Shown here: piece after piece, positions 63,118-64,000 of the stretch
Numbering within the stretch: position 1 is the stretch's first letter
How the letters are laid out: every line of letters begins with the position of its first letter
Origin: Mesorhizobium sp.
GTDB taxonomy: Bacteria > Pseudomonadota > Alphaproteobacteria > Rhizobiales > Rhizobiaceae
Assembly: GCA_004020645.1 (NCBI GenBank)
Contig: SAQL01000017.1
Span: 1-64,000 of the forward strand
DNA: 64,000 nt
Direction: 5' to 3'
The notes under the pieces: generated by a model
Databases searched by the model: none
What the model was told of the DNA's origin: nothing
What the model saw: only the letters and a program-made list of their open reading frames with translations
Translations under genes and position numbers: made by a program

Positions 63118-64000
63118 TCAGTCTCCCTGTTGACCTTTTTCAGGTTCGGTTTTGAGAACAGAGGCTTTCTGCCTCATGCTCCCCTCGATCGCGGAAAGGG
63201 CCGGGCGCAGCTTCTGGCCGGTCCCTTCCAGTATCTTCTCGGCCGCATCGGCATTGGCGGCGCCAGCGGCGAGCAGAATGGCGGTCTTGACAGCGCCGCC
63301 GCTCTTTTCGAGCAGGCGCGCCGCATCGTCCTTGTCGCGTCCGCTGATCGCGGCGACGATGCGTGTTGCGCGGTCGCGCAGCTTGATGTTGTCAGCCATG
63401 AGGTTGACCATATAGCCGTCATGGACATGGCCAAGATGGATGGCGGCCAGCGTCGACAGCATGTTGAGCGCGATCTTCTGGGCGGTGCCGGCGCCCATGC
63501 GCGTCGAGCCGGCGATCAGCTCCGGCGGCGTTTCGAGCAATATGGCGATATCGGCCAGCCGAAGCAGCGGCGCATCCTTGTTGTTGGCGATGGCGATGGT
63601 CGCCGCTCCCCGGCGCCGGACGTCCTCGATCGCCCTGACGGCATAGGGCGTCGAGCCGCTGGCCGAGACCGCGATCAGGCAGTCGCCCTCGCCGATGCCG
63701 GCAGCAGCAACCGCTGCCGAGGCTTCTTCGGTGTCGTCCTCCGGCCCGCCGGCCAGTGTCTTGAAGGCATCGTCGCCGCCGGCGATCAGGATGGCGATAC
63801 GGTCGCGCTGAATGCCGAAGGTGCCCGGCAGTTCCAGCGCATCGGCCAGCGCCATCAGGCCCGAACTGCCGGCCGCCGCGTAAGCGAGCTTGCCGCCGCT
63901 GTTCAGCCGGCTGGCGATGATCTCGGCTGCTTTGGCGATGGCAGGAATGGCGCCGCGCACCGCCTTGGCGGCCTCGATCTGCGCATTGGCCAAAGAGGAA
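63118..64000 (-). CDS. MurQ-like SIS-domain sugar phosphate etherase (partial, N-terminus beyond window)
   Basis: The 3' part of a SIS-domain protein, open to the window edge. It has AAGSSGLMALADALELPGTFG, ISASGSTPYAVRA-type serines in LIAVSASGSTPYAV and the MurQ signature ELIAGSTRMGAGTAQKIALN, followed by the C-terminal helical part. MurQ cleaves N-acetylmuramic acid 6-phosphate to GlcNAc-6-phosphate and lactate in wall recycling. Here it leads directly (2-base gap) into a sugar ABC operon, so it may process the imported sugar. Confidence 0.88.
   Translation of the reverse strand, partial: SSLANAQIEAAKAVRGAIPAIAKAAEIIASRLNSGGKLAYAAAGSSGLMALADALELPGTFGIQRDRIAILIAGGDDAFKTLAGGPEDDTEEASAAVAAAGIGEGDCLIAVSASGSTPYAVRAIEDVRRRGAATIAIANNKDAPLLRLADIAILLETPPELIAGSTRMGAGTAQKIALNMLSTLAAIHLGHVHDGYMVNLMADNIKLRDRATRIVAAISGRDKDDAARLLEKSGGAVKTAILLAAGAANADAAEKILEGTGQKLRPALSAIEGSMRQKASVLKTEPEKGQQGD

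Overview
The window is GC-rich alphaproteobacterial chromosome. The split urease cluster, NodFE-like acyl carrier protein/ketosynthase pair, FrcK-like kinase, many CTTGAC-type motifs and abundant palindromic intergenic repeats all fit the order Rhizobiales, most likely Mesorhizobium or a close relative. This assignment rests on recognised protein families and was not checked by a search.

Layout. (1) 1-9.3 kb: urease locus on the minus strand. ureD, ureA, a DUF1272 gene, hupE/ureJ and ureB are followed by two secreted-protein genes on the opposite strand. Then come ureC, a lipoprotein, ureE, ureF, a DUF3995 membrane protein and ureG, with a class II aldolase at the end. (2) 9.3-16 kb: two large tandem hairpins, then ACP/ketosynthase, a GST, a histone H1-like protein, a P-loop kinase, an unknown protein whose tail is encoded by an intergenic repeat, and a lipoprotein D,D-carboxypeptidase. 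(3) 16.19-29.47 kb: a genomic island in tRNA-Arg(CCG). It has lower GC and carries a tyrosine integrase, a helicase, a small HNH nuclease and a five-gene type I restriction operon: hsdR, hsdM, an hsdS with a long extra C-terminal domain, an HNH protein and a DUF4145-like protein. A degenerate copy of the tRNA 3' end closes the island. (4) 29.6-33.6 kb: two regulator/target pairs, HxlR with an MFS exporter and MarR with an ICMT-like methyltransferase, each with visible palindromic operators. (5) 33.7-50.3 kb: nitrogen and amide catabolism. It includes imino/D-amino-acid enzymes, RidA, N-carbamoyl-D-amino-acid hydrolase, an amiC-amiR-ABC transporter-acetamidase operon with a leader terminator, and hyuA/hyuB. 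(6) 50.5-57.4 kb: ferredoxin-NADP reductase, deoC with a two-domain ALDH16-type dehydrogenase, and an SDR plus FAH hydrolase resembling non-phosphorylating L-fucose catabolism. (7) 57.5-64 kb: a sugar ABC operon (MurQ-like etherase, binding protein, two permeases, Gfo/Idh dehydrogenase, ATPase), cut by the window end.

The strongest leads for unrecognised biology are the extended type I restriction operon with its fused HsdS, the leader terminator in front of amiC-amiR, the integrase arm-like repeats at both ends of the island, and the tandem MarR operators. No CRISPR array or rRNA was seen, and only one intact tRNA.
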